Shown here: piece after piece, positions 56,654-64,000 of the stretch
How positions within the stretch are numbered: the first letter of the stretch is position 1
Layout of the letters: every line of letters begins with the position of its first letter
DNA from: an uncultured bacterium
GTDB lineage: Bacteria > Patescibacteriota > Saccharimonadia > Saccharimonadales > Saccharimonadaceae
Direction of reading: 5' to 3'
DNA length: 64,000 nt
Assembly (NCBI GenBank): GCA_903899655.1
Contig: CAIUKF010000013.1
Span: 1 to 64,000, forward strand
Translations under genes and position numbers: made by a program
The notes under the pieces: model-generated
Told to the model about the DNA's origin: nothing
The model's input: the letters and a program-made list of their open reading frames with translations, nothing else
Database searches by the model: none

Positions 56654-58120
56654 ATGGTGGAACATGACAACAAACAACCAAAAATACCCGATAATTTTAG
56701 ATTGCTAGATGGAGAAAAAATATATAAGTTTCGCTCATACAAATTCAGCCCTTCGATCTTAAAACCATCAAGCCTAAATGAAATCTATCGCTTAACTGCT
56801 GCGACTAATGAATATGAAGTTGGCACCAACGGCCCAGCTATTGCCGCACTTTCATCTGAACTACATTCCGTCAGACATGAGAATCAAGGACTTTACAGTG
56901 TAATTTTTGGCCGAGATTCATTGCGCGTAGCGATTGATTTAGTCGACCATTATCCAAAACTTGCCAAAGTAACCATTCAAAAATTAGCTGAGTTACAAGG
57001 CACTACATATAACACTGCCCGCGAAGAAGAACCAGGTAGAATACCACACGAAGTTCGGCTAGCAACTGATCCGATTGCAATTAGACTCACCAAAGAACGA
57101 GGTTGGGGCTGGCCATATTATGGCTCGGTTGATGCCACCCCCGAATTTATTCGTACGCTGTATGCATATTGCAAAATTTCAGATCATAATATTCATTTTT
57201 TATCTCAAAAATACATTGATAAAAATGGTCAAAACAAAACAATTGCCGACGCCCTGATAAGTGCTGTTGATTGGATGCAAAAACGTATGCAAAATAACCC
57301 TCAAGGTTTATTAGAATTTAAATCCGTCTTAAAACACGGGATTGAAAATCAAGTTTGGAAAGATTCGTGGGATGCCTATCATCACAGCGACGGCAAAATT
57401 GCTAATCACGAACAAGGAGTAGCTTCAATTGAAGTTCAAACCGTCTCACACGATGCCCTACTGGACGCTGCCGACCTATATGACACAGATATTATCAACA
57501 AGCACCAAGAAGCCAGTCAACTACGTGAACAAGCAAAGTTATTGGCTAAAAATATTATAGACATCTTTTGGACAGACGACAAAGGTGGATATTTTGTTAT
57601 TGGAACCGACCGTGATGATGACGGTAATCTGCGTCAACTCAAAATTCGAACATCAAACATGGGACACATATTTAATTCGCGCGTCTTGGATGGGCCAGAA
57701 CATGCCGATAAACGACTAGTAATATTGAAACAATTGCAATCTCCTGAAATGTTATCAATCAGCGGTATTAGAACACTTGCCAGTGACGAGGTCAGATATC
57801 GCGAAGGCGCCTATCATAATGGAAGTGTGTGGATTTGGGATACTCATCATATTGCTAAAGGTGCTCGTCGACATAACGATAATCCCGAATTTATAGCTTT
57901 TGCTAACGACCTAGATGACCGAATAATCCATGTTGTCGATACTATCGGTGAATTTCCTGAATATATTAAAGGTGGTAGCGAAATTGCAATTAATACGCGA
58001 ATTATCGATGTTTATGATAGCAAAGCAGAAAGAATCAATCGCGTCGAACAGCCGCCCCAAGAAGTCCAAGCTTGGACAGTAGCTGCTATTTTAGCTACAA
58101 AGTGGCGCAATAGCCGATAA
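56654..58120 (+). CDS. Glycogen-debranching/amylo-1,6-glucosidase-like glycoside hydrolase
   Basis: 488 residues of an (alpha/alpha)6-type enzyme: YSVIFGRDSLRVAIDLVDHY near 76-95, GWGWPYYGSVDATPEFIRTL near 150-169 and YHNGSVWIWDTHHIAKGARR near 385-404 with acidic residues as in GGDE C-terminal/amylo-alpha-1,6-glucosidase families. Probably acts on alpha-glucans or glucosylglycerate-type compounds; no signal peptide, so cytoplasmic. TACAAT lies 7 bases before the ATG. It converges with the trehalase gene, 3 bases apart. Confidence 0.8.
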   Translation: MVEHDNKQPKIPDNFRLLDGEKIYKFRSYKFSPSILKPSSLNEIYRLTAATNEYEVGTNGPAIAALSSELHSVRHENQGLYSVIFGRDSLRVAIDLVDHYPKLAKVTIQKLAELQGTTYNTAREEEPGRIPHEVRLATDPIAIRLTKERGWGWPYYGSVDATPEFIRTLYAYCKISDHNIHFLSQKYIDKNGQNKTIADALISAVDWMQKRMQNNPQGLLEFKSVLKHGIENQVWKDSWDAYHHSDGKIANHEQGVASIEVQTVSHDALLDAADLYDTDIINKHQEASQLREQAKLLAKNIIDIFWTDDKGGYFVIGTDRDDDGNLRQLKIRTSNMGHIFNSRVLDGPEHADKRLVILKQLQSPEMLSISGIRTLASDEVRYREGAYHNGSVWIWDTHHIAKGARRHNDNPEFIAFANDLDDRIIHVVDTIGEFPEYIKGGSEIAINTRIIDVYDSKAERINRVEQPPQEVQAWTVAAILATKWRNSR

Positions 58121-58123
58121 TAA

Positions 58124-59704
58124 TTACTTATCTTGATTTAGTAACGCTGCCAAAACCCCATTAGTCCATCCAAAACCATCTTGTAATGGATATTCACCAC
58201 CGCTACCTGGCTGAATCGGATTAATGACATTATATTTTTCGACTAATTTATGTTTTTCATTCAAGTTATCTAAATTTGTCTTTATCCAGCGACGTTTAAT
58301 TTCGTTTGCTAGTTCGTTATAGCCATAATTTCGCAAACCTTCAATCGCAATCCACTGCAACGGCGCCCAACCGTTTGGACTGTCCCATTGTTGGCCTGTC
58401 TCAACCAAAGTCGTTACTAAGCCACCTTGTCTAAGGAAATCCCTTTCCAGGCGCATAGCTATCAAATTCGCTTGATGGTCCGTGGCAATTTTTGAATAAA
58501 GTGGAAAGACAGATGCCAATGTCAACCGTCCAGTTTGCTGACCATCATGAAAATAGTAATCATTAAAAAAACCGGTTGATTCATCCCAACAATAATCATT
58601 CAAAGCTTTAGCTCGACTATTCGCCAGCAGCTTAAATTTACGAGCAAATATCGGCTGTTTTATATAATCATAGGCCTCGGCAATCGTTATTTCTAATTGA
58701 TAAAGTAGACAATTTAAATCAATCGGCACAATATCAGCTGTTCGAATTGTCTTGATATCTTGAACATCATCAAACCAGCGCGAACTAAAATCCCAACCTG
58801 ATTCGGCTCCGGCGCGTAAATGTAAATACATACGATCGGATTGATAATCTGGTGCATCACCAACAGTCTTTAAATCTTCATTTAACGATTCTGCTCGTGG
58901 TGTAGACTGCTTATCGTAATACCGATTCAACATTGTCCCGTTAGGCATTTCAACAACCCGGGCATTAGCCTTATATTCACTTTTTGATAATTTATTTCTA
59001 CCTTTCATCCAAAAGTTATATTCCATTACCATATACGGTAGATATTCCAACAAAACTTTATTGCCTTTGTGACTGGCTAATAATTTAACCATTTGCGAGA
59101 AAAACGGCGGTTGAGATCGACTTAAAAAATATGTTCGATTGGCGGTTGGAACAAAACCAAATTTACGAATCATATAAGCCACATTTTTTATCATGCCCTC
59201 AACTTTATCCCAATGATTATCAGCCACCAGTCCCAACATAATAAAATAGCTATCCCAATAGAATTGCTCTGAAAAGCGTCCTCCAGGCACAACATAGGCA
59301 TAAGGCAAAGCGATTAATGAACCCTGATTACGGCGCTGCTTACGCTCTAAAACACCCCAAAGTTCATCAATATGTTGACGTGGGGTCATATTTAAATTAG
59401 TTTTATAAATAGATTTTTGTAAATTATTATTATAAAAATGACGACTTATAAAATCGTGCAGGTCAAATTTTGGATCATCTTTTAACAACGCGTATTCTTG
59501 CTGAATCTGTTTGACTCGATGACGTGGTACTAAATCAGCAAACAACTTGCCATCTTTATAGACATGGTTCTGCTGAACGTCAAAATACAAATCACCAAAT
59601 ATTTCATCGGGACCTTTGATAGATTTTATTAGCTGGCCAACTGAAGAAAACAATACTGATTTTATCTTATCTTTATCAATGAATATTGATTTTTCATTTA
59701 GCAT
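58124..59704 (-). CDS. Trehalase (GH37 family)
   Basis: 526 residues. Both GH37 signatures are present: PGGRFSEQFYWDSYFIMLGL near 141-160 and QQWDSPNGWAPLQWIAIEGL near 437-456, plus a GGGEY-like SGGEYPLQDGFGWTNGV near 505. It hydrolyses trehalose to two glucoses; no signal peptide, so a cytoplasmic TreF type. The N-terminus (about 90 residues before TNLNMTPRQHIDELW) fits family entry. TATACT precedes the ATG closely. Confidence 0.9.
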   Translation of the reverse strand: MLNEKSIFIDKDKIKSVLFSSVGQLIKSIKGPDEIFGDLYFDVQQNHVYKDGKLFADLVPRHRVKQIQQEYALLKDDPKFDLHDFISRHFYNNNLQKSIYKTNLNMTPRQHIDELWGVLERKQRRNQGSLIALPYAYVVPGGRFSEQFYWDSYFIMLGLVADNHWDKVEGMIKNVAYMIRKFGFVPTANRTYFLSRSQPPFFSQMVKLLASHKGNKVLLEYLPYMVMEYNFWMKGRNKLSKSEYKANARVVEMPNGTMLNRYYDKQSTPRAESLNEDLKTVGDAPDYQSDRMYLHLRAGAESGWDFSSRWFDDVQDIKTIRTADIVPIDLNCLLYQLEITIAEAYDYIKQPIFARKFKLLANSRAKALNDYCWDESTGFFNDYYFHDGQQTGRLTLASVFPLYSKIATDHQANLIAMRLERDFLRQGGLVTTLVETGQQWDSPNGWAPLQWIAIEGLRNYGYNELANEIKRRWIKTNLDNLNEKHKLVEKYNVINPIQPGSGGEYPLQDGFGWTNGVLAALLNQDK

Positions 59705-59753
59705 ATACTATTAACAGTATAGGACTAATCTACAGTAGTTGCAATTTTTGCTA

Positions 59754-61577
59754 TTAGTTTTTAGCGGCGCGTTTGCGCAAGTTTGGATCAAGGATTCGCT
59801 TACGTAGACGTAGATTTTTTGGAGTAACTTCCAATAATTCATCATCTTCGATAAAGTCGATACATTGTTCAAGACTTAAATTCGTAAATGGCGTCAGCTG
59901 AGTTGTACCATCACTTGACGAACTGCGCATGTTAGTTAGGTGCTTAGCCTTACAGACGTTCATCTCAAGGTCTTCACGGCGTTGATTCATGCCAACAATC
60001 ATGCCTAAGTAAACTTGGGTTCCAGGACCAACAAACAATTCACCGCGCGATTCACCCATTTCTAGGGCGTAAGGTGTTGTAACACCAGCTTCGGTTGTCA
60101 CCAAAGCACCGTTGCGAATCTGTGGCAATTTTGGACCAAGTGGTTGATAACCGTGTGGTAACGAGTTCGTAATCACCGTACCTTTGGTAGCAGTTAATAA
60201 CAAGTTACGTAGACCGATTAAAGCACGAGTTGGCAAAATATAAGTTACGCGGGCAGCACCACTGGCAGCTTGTTCTTGTTTGACCATAGCGGCCCGACGA
60301 GCACCAAGCTCTTGGCTAACAGTACCCAAAAATTCTTGAGCAACTTCAACTAATAATTCTTCAATTGGCTCTTTGGTGACATTACCTTCAACAATCGTCA
60401 CAACTTGTGGACGACCAACTTCAAATTCATAACCTTCACGGCGCAAAGTTTCAATCAAAACTGAAAGGTGTAATTCACCACGGCCAGAAACTTTAAAGCC
60501 AATGCCGTCATCTTCGACGCGCAAGCTAACGTTAGTTTCAAGTTCGCGTTTCAAACGATCGCCAATTTGACGAGAAGTGTTGTATTGACCCTCTTTACCC
60601 TTCATTGGGCTAGTATTTGGTCCCAAATATATGCTGATTGTTGGCGCTTCAATGTCAATCAATGGCAAAGCTTCGGGGGTGTCTTTATCGGCAATTGTTT
60701 CACCAATATGAGCTTCGGCAACACCAGTAATCGCAACAATATCACCAGCGGCTGCACCATCAATTTCTTCGCGCAACAAACCACGATAACCAAAAATCTT
60801 ATCAATTTTTGAATTAATCAATGTACCGTCACGTTTAATCAAAACAATTGGCATACCCTTTTTGACAGTACCACGGTTGATACGGCCAATGGCATATTTG
60901 CCCAAGAATGAGTCGTATTGCAATGACGTAACTAACAACTGCAAAGGACCATCAGTATTAACATCAGGCGCTGGAATATCATTAATAATCGCATTAAAAA
61001 TTGGGTCTAGGCTGCCTGGTTCGTCCAAATTATCAGGTAGTTCTGACCAAGCTTTACCATCGCGACCAACCGCGTAGTAAACTGGATAATAAAGTTGGCT
61101 ATCGTCAACCGCAAGTTCCAAGAATAAGTCTGAAACTTCATCCAAAACTTCATCAATTCGGCGTGACGGTTTGTCAATTTTGTTAACAACCACAACTGTT
61201 TGCAAACCAAGTTCAAGCGCCTTTGACAAAACGAATTTAGTCTGAGGCATTGGGCCTTCTTGAGCATCAACAATTAATAGTACGCCGTCCGCCATATTCA
61301 AAGTTCGTTCAACCTCACCGCTAAAGTCAGCGTGCCCTGGGGTATCGATAATGTTGATTTTATAGTCACCATGATAAACAGATGTTTGTTTGGCAGTAAT
61401 AGTAATACCGCGTTCGTGCTCTTGATCACCACTGTCCATAATAAGCGTTTGGTCCATTTCGGCTTGGTTAGAACGGAAAGTATTACTTTGCTTTAAAAGA
61501 CCATCCAAAATAGTGGTCTTACCATGGTCGACATGGGCGATAATCGCAACGTTTCTGATAAATTTTGGGTCTTTCAT
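59754..61577 (-). CDS. typA: Ribosome-associated GTPase TypA/BipA
   Basis: 607 residues: G1 AHVDHGKTTIL, G2 HERGITI, G3 DTPGHADFSGEVERTL, G4 NKIDKPSR; then EF-G-like domains with YNTSRQIGDRLKREL and SGRGELHLSVLIETLRREG, and the TypA C-terminal domain (GESRGELFVGPGTQVYLG; VCKAKHLTNMRSS). It supports ribosome assembly and stress translation. A GCCCGAAATCGGGC hairpin (61587-61600) sits just before the ATG and could affect initiation. Confidence 0.97.
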   Translation of the reverse strand: MKDPKFIRNVAIIAHVDHGKTTILDGLLKQSNTFRSNQAEMDQTLIMDSGDQEHERGITITAKQTSVYHGDYKINIIDTPGHADFSGEVERTLNMADGVLLIVDAQEGPMPQTKFVLSKALELGLQTVVVVNKIDKPSRRIDEVLDEVSDLFLELAVDDSQLYYPVYYAVGRDGKAWSELPDNLDEPGSLDPIFNAIINDIPAPDVNTDGPLQLLVTSLQYDSFLGKYAIGRINRGTVKKGMPIVLIKRDGTLINSKIDKIFGYRGLLREEIDGAAAGDIVAITGVAEAHIGETIADKDTPEALPLIDIEAPTISIYLGPNTSPMKGKEGQYNTSRQIGDRLKRELETNVSLRVEDDGIGFKVSGRGELHLSVLIETLRREGYEFEVGRPQVVTIVEGNVTKEPIEELLVEVAQEFLGTVSQELGARRAAMVKQEQAASGAARVTYILPTRALIGLRNLLLTATKGTVITNSLPHGYQPLGPKLPQIRNGALVTTEAGVTTPYALEMGESRGELFVGPGTQVYLGMIVGMNQRREDLEMNVCKAKHLTNMRSSSSDGTTQLTPFTNLSLEQCIDFIEDDELLEVTPKNLRLRKRILDPNLRKRAAKN

Positions 61578-61586
61578 AAAAAATAT

Positions 61587-61600
61587 GCCCGAAATCGGGC
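61587..61600 (-). promoter_or_regulatory. Perfect hairpin in the typA leader
   Basis: GCCCGAAATCGGGC folds 10 bases before the typA ATG, separating it from an upstream GGAG. It might block or expose the ribosome site, or end an upstream transcript. Confidence 0.4.
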
Positions 61601-61718
61601 TCCTTATTTGGTTAATTGATTACATTATAGCAGAAAAGTTGAATATATTCAAGCATAGTTATTATGATTCATATCTGTATTGCTCTGTTTTCAACAGTCG
61701 TGTATAATACCTTGATAT

Positions 61719-61795
61719 GGGCGCTTAGCTCAGTTGGCTAGAGCACCTCGTTTACACCGAGGGGGTCGGGGGTTCGAGCCCCTCAGCGCCCACCA
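61719..61795 (+). tRNA. tRNA-Val (anticodon TAC)
   Basis: Acceptor GGGCGCT/AGCGCCC, D-arm AGCTCAGTTGGCTAGAGC, anticodon loop TTTACAC in a CCTCG/CGAGG stem, T-arm GGGGGTTCGAGCCCCT, encoded CCA. GTATAAT lies 14-15 bases upstream. Confidence 0.95.
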
Positions 61796-61834
61796 CGAAA
61801 AATCCCGTCCTTTTGGACGGGTTTTTTCGTGGTG
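61791..61834 (+). terminator. Terminator of tRNA-Val including its CCA end
   Basis: CACCACGAAAAATCCCGTCC pairs with GGACGGGTTTTTTCGTGGTG; the first five bases are the tRNA discriminator region and CCA. Confidence 0.85.
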
Positions 61835-61990
61835 CGCGCGAGAGGACTATCGTTCCGATTTGTCACTGCCAAATCTCCTCTCTTCCGTTTGCTTATAAAA
61901 ATATGTAAACACATTTTTATTTCGCTACACTACACGAACTTCCACTTAAAATTTGCTAGCAAATTTCGTGGAAGTCCAAATCCTATCGGC
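61835..61990 (-). repeat. tRNA-Leu(GAG) 3' copies with second-type palindromic element K
   Basis: On the minus strand: an inverted tRNA 3' half (GGATTTGGACTTCCACGAAA), a direct left half GTGGAAGTTC, element K (about 61849-61936) and a right half AGTCCTCTCGCGCGCACC. Element K has CGTGTAG, GCGAAA and the hairpin ATGTGTTTACAT, like element J. It occupies the space between tRNA-Val and tRNA-Leu. Confidence 0.65.
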
Positions 61991-61994
61991 ACCT

Positions 61995-62037
61995 ACCAAT
62001 TAAAAATGATAGTCATTGACTATCATTTTTAATTGGT
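61995..62037 (-). terminator. Terminator of tRNA-Leu(GAG)
   Basis: ACCAATTAAAAATGATAGTC pairs with GACTATCATTTTTAATTGGT; ACCA at its base is the tRNA 3' end on the minus strand. Confidence 0.8.
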
Positions 62038-62120
62038 GCGCGCGAGAAGACTTGAACTTCCACGTCCTTGCGAACACCAGCACCTCAAGCTGGCCTGGCT
62101 ACCAATTACAGCACGCGCGC
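62034..62120 (-). tRNA. tRNA-Leu (anticodon GAG)
   Basis: Acceptor GCGCGCG/CGCGCGC, anticodon stem CCAGC/GCTGG with loop TTGAGGT, long variable arm (TGTTCGCAAGGACG), T-arm GGAAGTTCAAGTCTTC, encoded CCA; a class II tRNA. Confidence 0.95.
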
Positions 62121-62143
62121 ATTAGGTTGTAGTATAGATGATT

Positions 62144-63943
62144 TTAGGGCGTTTTGTAAACACTTTGACTGCCAACTGACCAGTCAAGAATATTACTATA
62201 ACGATCGATTGGCGAAACTAGCTTCATTGAATTATTGATTGAACTTGCACTTGAACTTGTTACGTACTGCGAATTTGACTGATATAAACCAATTGCCGGC
62301 ACGTCACTTATCCATTGTTTCGCAAAAGTGATATATTTAGCATTTCGAAGGTTTGGCTCAACTCTTAAGCGCGCCGACGATAATGCATCATCACTAATAA
62401 CATTGGAATAATTTGATAAATTATTGTAGCCCTGCGCTGAAATTTGTGACGAGTGCCAATAGGCATAAACATCAGGGTCAGCTCCAATATTCAACTGATA
62501 CAATAGCACGTCGTAGTTACGTGGTTGTAATGTCGATTGAACAAAGTTCTGTGATACATCACTAGGATTTATCACCTGTGAACTAATTGTAATTCCTAAT
62601 GCTCGCCATTGATCAGATAGTTTCGTCAAGACACTTTCTAATTCGCTGTTTTTAATAGTCACTACCGACAACACCAAAGGCTTGCCATCTTTTTCTCTAA
62701 CATTTTTGCTATTCAGCAGCCAACCATCACCATCAAGAGCTTTTTTTGCTGTAACAATATCATAGACCGGAACTTTTGGCACATCGCCTGTCAACTGACC
62801 ATTCGTAAATGGCAAACTTAAATCCAAAGTACCAGCCGGCAGCTGAGAACGAATTGCATTAGTGTCTGTTGCAATTTGCAAAATGCGCCGTAAATTAACA
62901 TCTGACAGTATTGCGCTTTTTGTGTTGATAATCGCATAGACCCCACTCTGAATTGGCTTAGTTGATATGGCATAATTTTTTTTATCTACTTGTTTAATGT
63001 CTGCTGGCAACAAATCAGCCGCCGCGTTAACTTCATTTAATGCCAGTGCTTTAACGATTGCATCACTAGTATCATAAACGTGCAACTGAAATCGTGCCAA
63101 TTTCGCATTACCAGTGTAATAATCATCATTTCTGACTAAATATATAACTTTACGATTTAAATTTGAGTCGACGCTTTGAACTAATCGCAATTTAAACGGG
63201 CCACTGCCAATTGGATTTTGACTAAAATCATTTTCTCGAAGGCTACTTGGGGCCACTTGCCCTAAGATATGTTCAGGAACAATCGGAAAAGTCAATGCGT
63301 GTTCAAATGCAGCCCAAACCGCCGGCAAAGTAAATTCGATTGTGGTACTATTAATAACTTTTACAGATATATCCTTCCAGCCAGTAATAGTTGAACGAAC
63401 ACTAGGATTATTGATTAAACCAACCGTAAAAGCAACGTCACTAGCAGTTAATCTTGTACCGTCATGCCACAATGCATCTGACCTAATACCAATCGTATAG
63501 ACGGTATGCGTATCGTCAACTGAAATGTTCGTTGCTAAATCATTATTTAAGTGTCCAGTAGTGTCATAAGACATTAAACTTGAAAACATCAGCCTGCTAG
63601 CTGACTGCTCGGCACTTGAAGTAGCGAATATGGGATTGAGTGTATCAACTGGGCCCAACACCGCCTCGGCATATGTACCATCTTTAGCCGCGACATTCGT
63701 CCGATAACTTTGTTGATACCACATCAGTTGCAATCCAGTCGCCGCAATCAATAACCCCATAATAAGCACCCAAACAATCACCTGCCATTGCACTTCACGA
63801 ACACTACTCCATCTTTTGACCACAAACTTATGAGCATGGCGAATAGTTGCGCTTTCAACTTTGCGCACCCTTAGTTTGATAAGATTTTTATTAAGGCTTA
63901 CTTTCGGCAAGCGATACCATTTTTTACGGCTCTCATTTGCCAT
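62144..63943 (-). CDS. Peptide/oligopeptide ABC-transporter substrate-binding protein (family 5), membrane-anchored
   Basis: 599 residues. A basic cytoplasmic N-terminus (about 1-55) leads to one helix (VIVWVLIMGLLIAATGLQLM, about 56-76), then an SBP_bac_5 domain: DTLNPIFATSSAEQSASRLM, LATNISVDDTHTVYTIGIR, ALWHDGTRLTASDVAFTV, NPIGSGPFKL and a C-terminal RNAKYITFAKQWISDVPAIG. It would capture peptides outside the membrane. No lipobox, so anchoring is by the helix. Permease and ATPase genes may lie beyond the right edge or elsewhere. Confidence 0.9.
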   Translation of the reverse strand: MANESRKKWYRLPKVSLNKNLIKLRVRKVESATIRHAHKFVVKRWSSVREVQWQVIVWVLIMGLLIAATGLQLMWYQQSYRTNVAAKDGTYAEAVLGPVDTLNPIFATSSAEQSASRLMFSSLMSYDTTGHLNNDLATNISVDDTHTVYTIGIRSDALWHDGTRLTASDVAFTVGLINNPSVRSTITGWKDISVKVINSTTIEFTLPAVWAAFEHALTFPIVPEHILGQVAPSSLRENDFSQNPIGSGPFKLRLVQSVDSNLNRKVIYLVRNDDYYTGNAKLARFQLHVYDTSDAIVKALALNEVNAAADLLPADIKQVDKKNYAISTKPIQSGVYAIINTKSAILSDVNLRRILQIATDTNAIRSQLPAGTLDLSLPFTNGQLTGDVPKVPVYDIVTAKKALDGDGWLLNSKNVREKDGKPLVLSVVTIKNSELESVLTKLSDQWRALGITISSQVINPSDVSQNFVQSTLQPRNYDVLLYQLNIGADPDVYAYWHSSQISAQGYNNLSNYSNVISDDALSSARLRVEPNLRNAKYITFAKQWISDVPAIGLYQSNSQYVTSSSASSINNSMKLVSPIDRYSNILDWSVGSQSVYKTP

Positions 63944-63966
63944 TTTTGCAATAACCTATTTAACAA

Positions 63967-63983
63967 CGGGCAAAATCAGCCCG
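63967..63983. terminator. Hairpin upstream of the substrate-binding protein gene
   Basis: CGGGCAAAATCAGCCCG forms a 5-bp stem at the right edge; it may end the next minus-strand gene, which lies outside the window. Confidence 0.35.
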
Positions 63984-64000
63984 ACTAAGATAGATAGCAC

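Overview
The window looks like a chromosomal segment of a Patescibacteria/CPR bacterium, most likely a Candidatus Saccharibacteria (TM7)-type organism. The sequence is AT-rich and densely coded. Many genes have a TATAAT-like box ending only 6-9 bases before the ATG (leaderless mRNAs). There are two prepilin-LamG fusion proteins, a Cys-less NAD ligase, a LeuRS carrying a NUDIX insertion, a class II ribonucleotide reductase and a heliorhodopsin. UGA is used as an ordinary stop and Trp is TGG, which argues against the UGA-recoding CPR lineages. The taxonomic call is inference from gene content, not from a marker tree.

Layout. 1-130: tail of a transposase cut by the window edge. 124-5122 (minus): PAP2 phosphatase, heliorhodopsin and a heterodimeric ABC exporter. 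5310-13196: surface and membrane proteins, a GyrI-like protein, a four-gene redox operon (FNR-like flavoprotein, ApbE flavin transferase, ferric-reductase-like haem protein, BsuPI-like protein), TsaC, and a frameshifted membrane gene. 13197-18050: a plastic region with tRNA-Gln, several broken copies of that tRNA split by palindromic elements, an IS256-like insertion sequence, a Fic remnant, and a LamG pilin with a (CT)n tract at its start. 18096-29823: housekeeping genes (trmD, khpA, rpsP, rnc, NUDIX, nusB, rpmF, leuS, a MurF-type ligase). 29878-33543: ABC-2 transporter, second LamG pilin, a duplicated 200-bp inverted-repeat element and a candidate ncRNA. 33544-41316: RRM protein, NadD, APH-like kinase, ZIP transporter, Def, LigA, HtpX, LemA. 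41388-42540: tRNA-Leu(TAA) overlapping an HNH endonuclease gene, tRNA-Cys, and repeats. 42543-47163: thioredoxin, B12-dependent ribonucleotide reductase, DUF4430 protein, ECF-S-like membrane protein and cobalamin adenosyltransferase. 47223-50753: structured ncRNA candidate, enolase, GpmI. 50800-64000: NUDIX, tRNA-Gly, SPFH, tRNA-Phe, Ddl, RarA, a GT4/GH/trehalase group, TypA, tRNA-Val, tRNA-Leu(GAG) and a peptide-binding protein.

How genes fit together. The redox operon would pass reducing equivalents from NAD(P)H via FAD to a membrane haem protein. Thioredoxin, NrdJ, the DUF4430/ECF-S pair and the adenosyltransferase form a plausible unit for scavenging and activating cobalamin to make deoxynucleotides. 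Ddl, the MurF-type ligase and PAP2 serve the cell wall. The glycosyltransferase, glucosidase-like enzyme and trehalase suggest trehalose/glucan handling.

The most unusual feature is a family of about 80-125-bp palindrome-rich elements sitting next to tRNA genes. They split degenerate extra copies of the neighbouring tRNA at one of two places: the T-loop (copies downstream of the gene) or the D-arm/anticodon-arm junction (copies upstream). In four of the T-loop cases the split copy is preceded by an inverted copy of the tRNA 3' half. Stems differ between copies but stay self-complementary, while linkers such as CGCAAGG are conserved.
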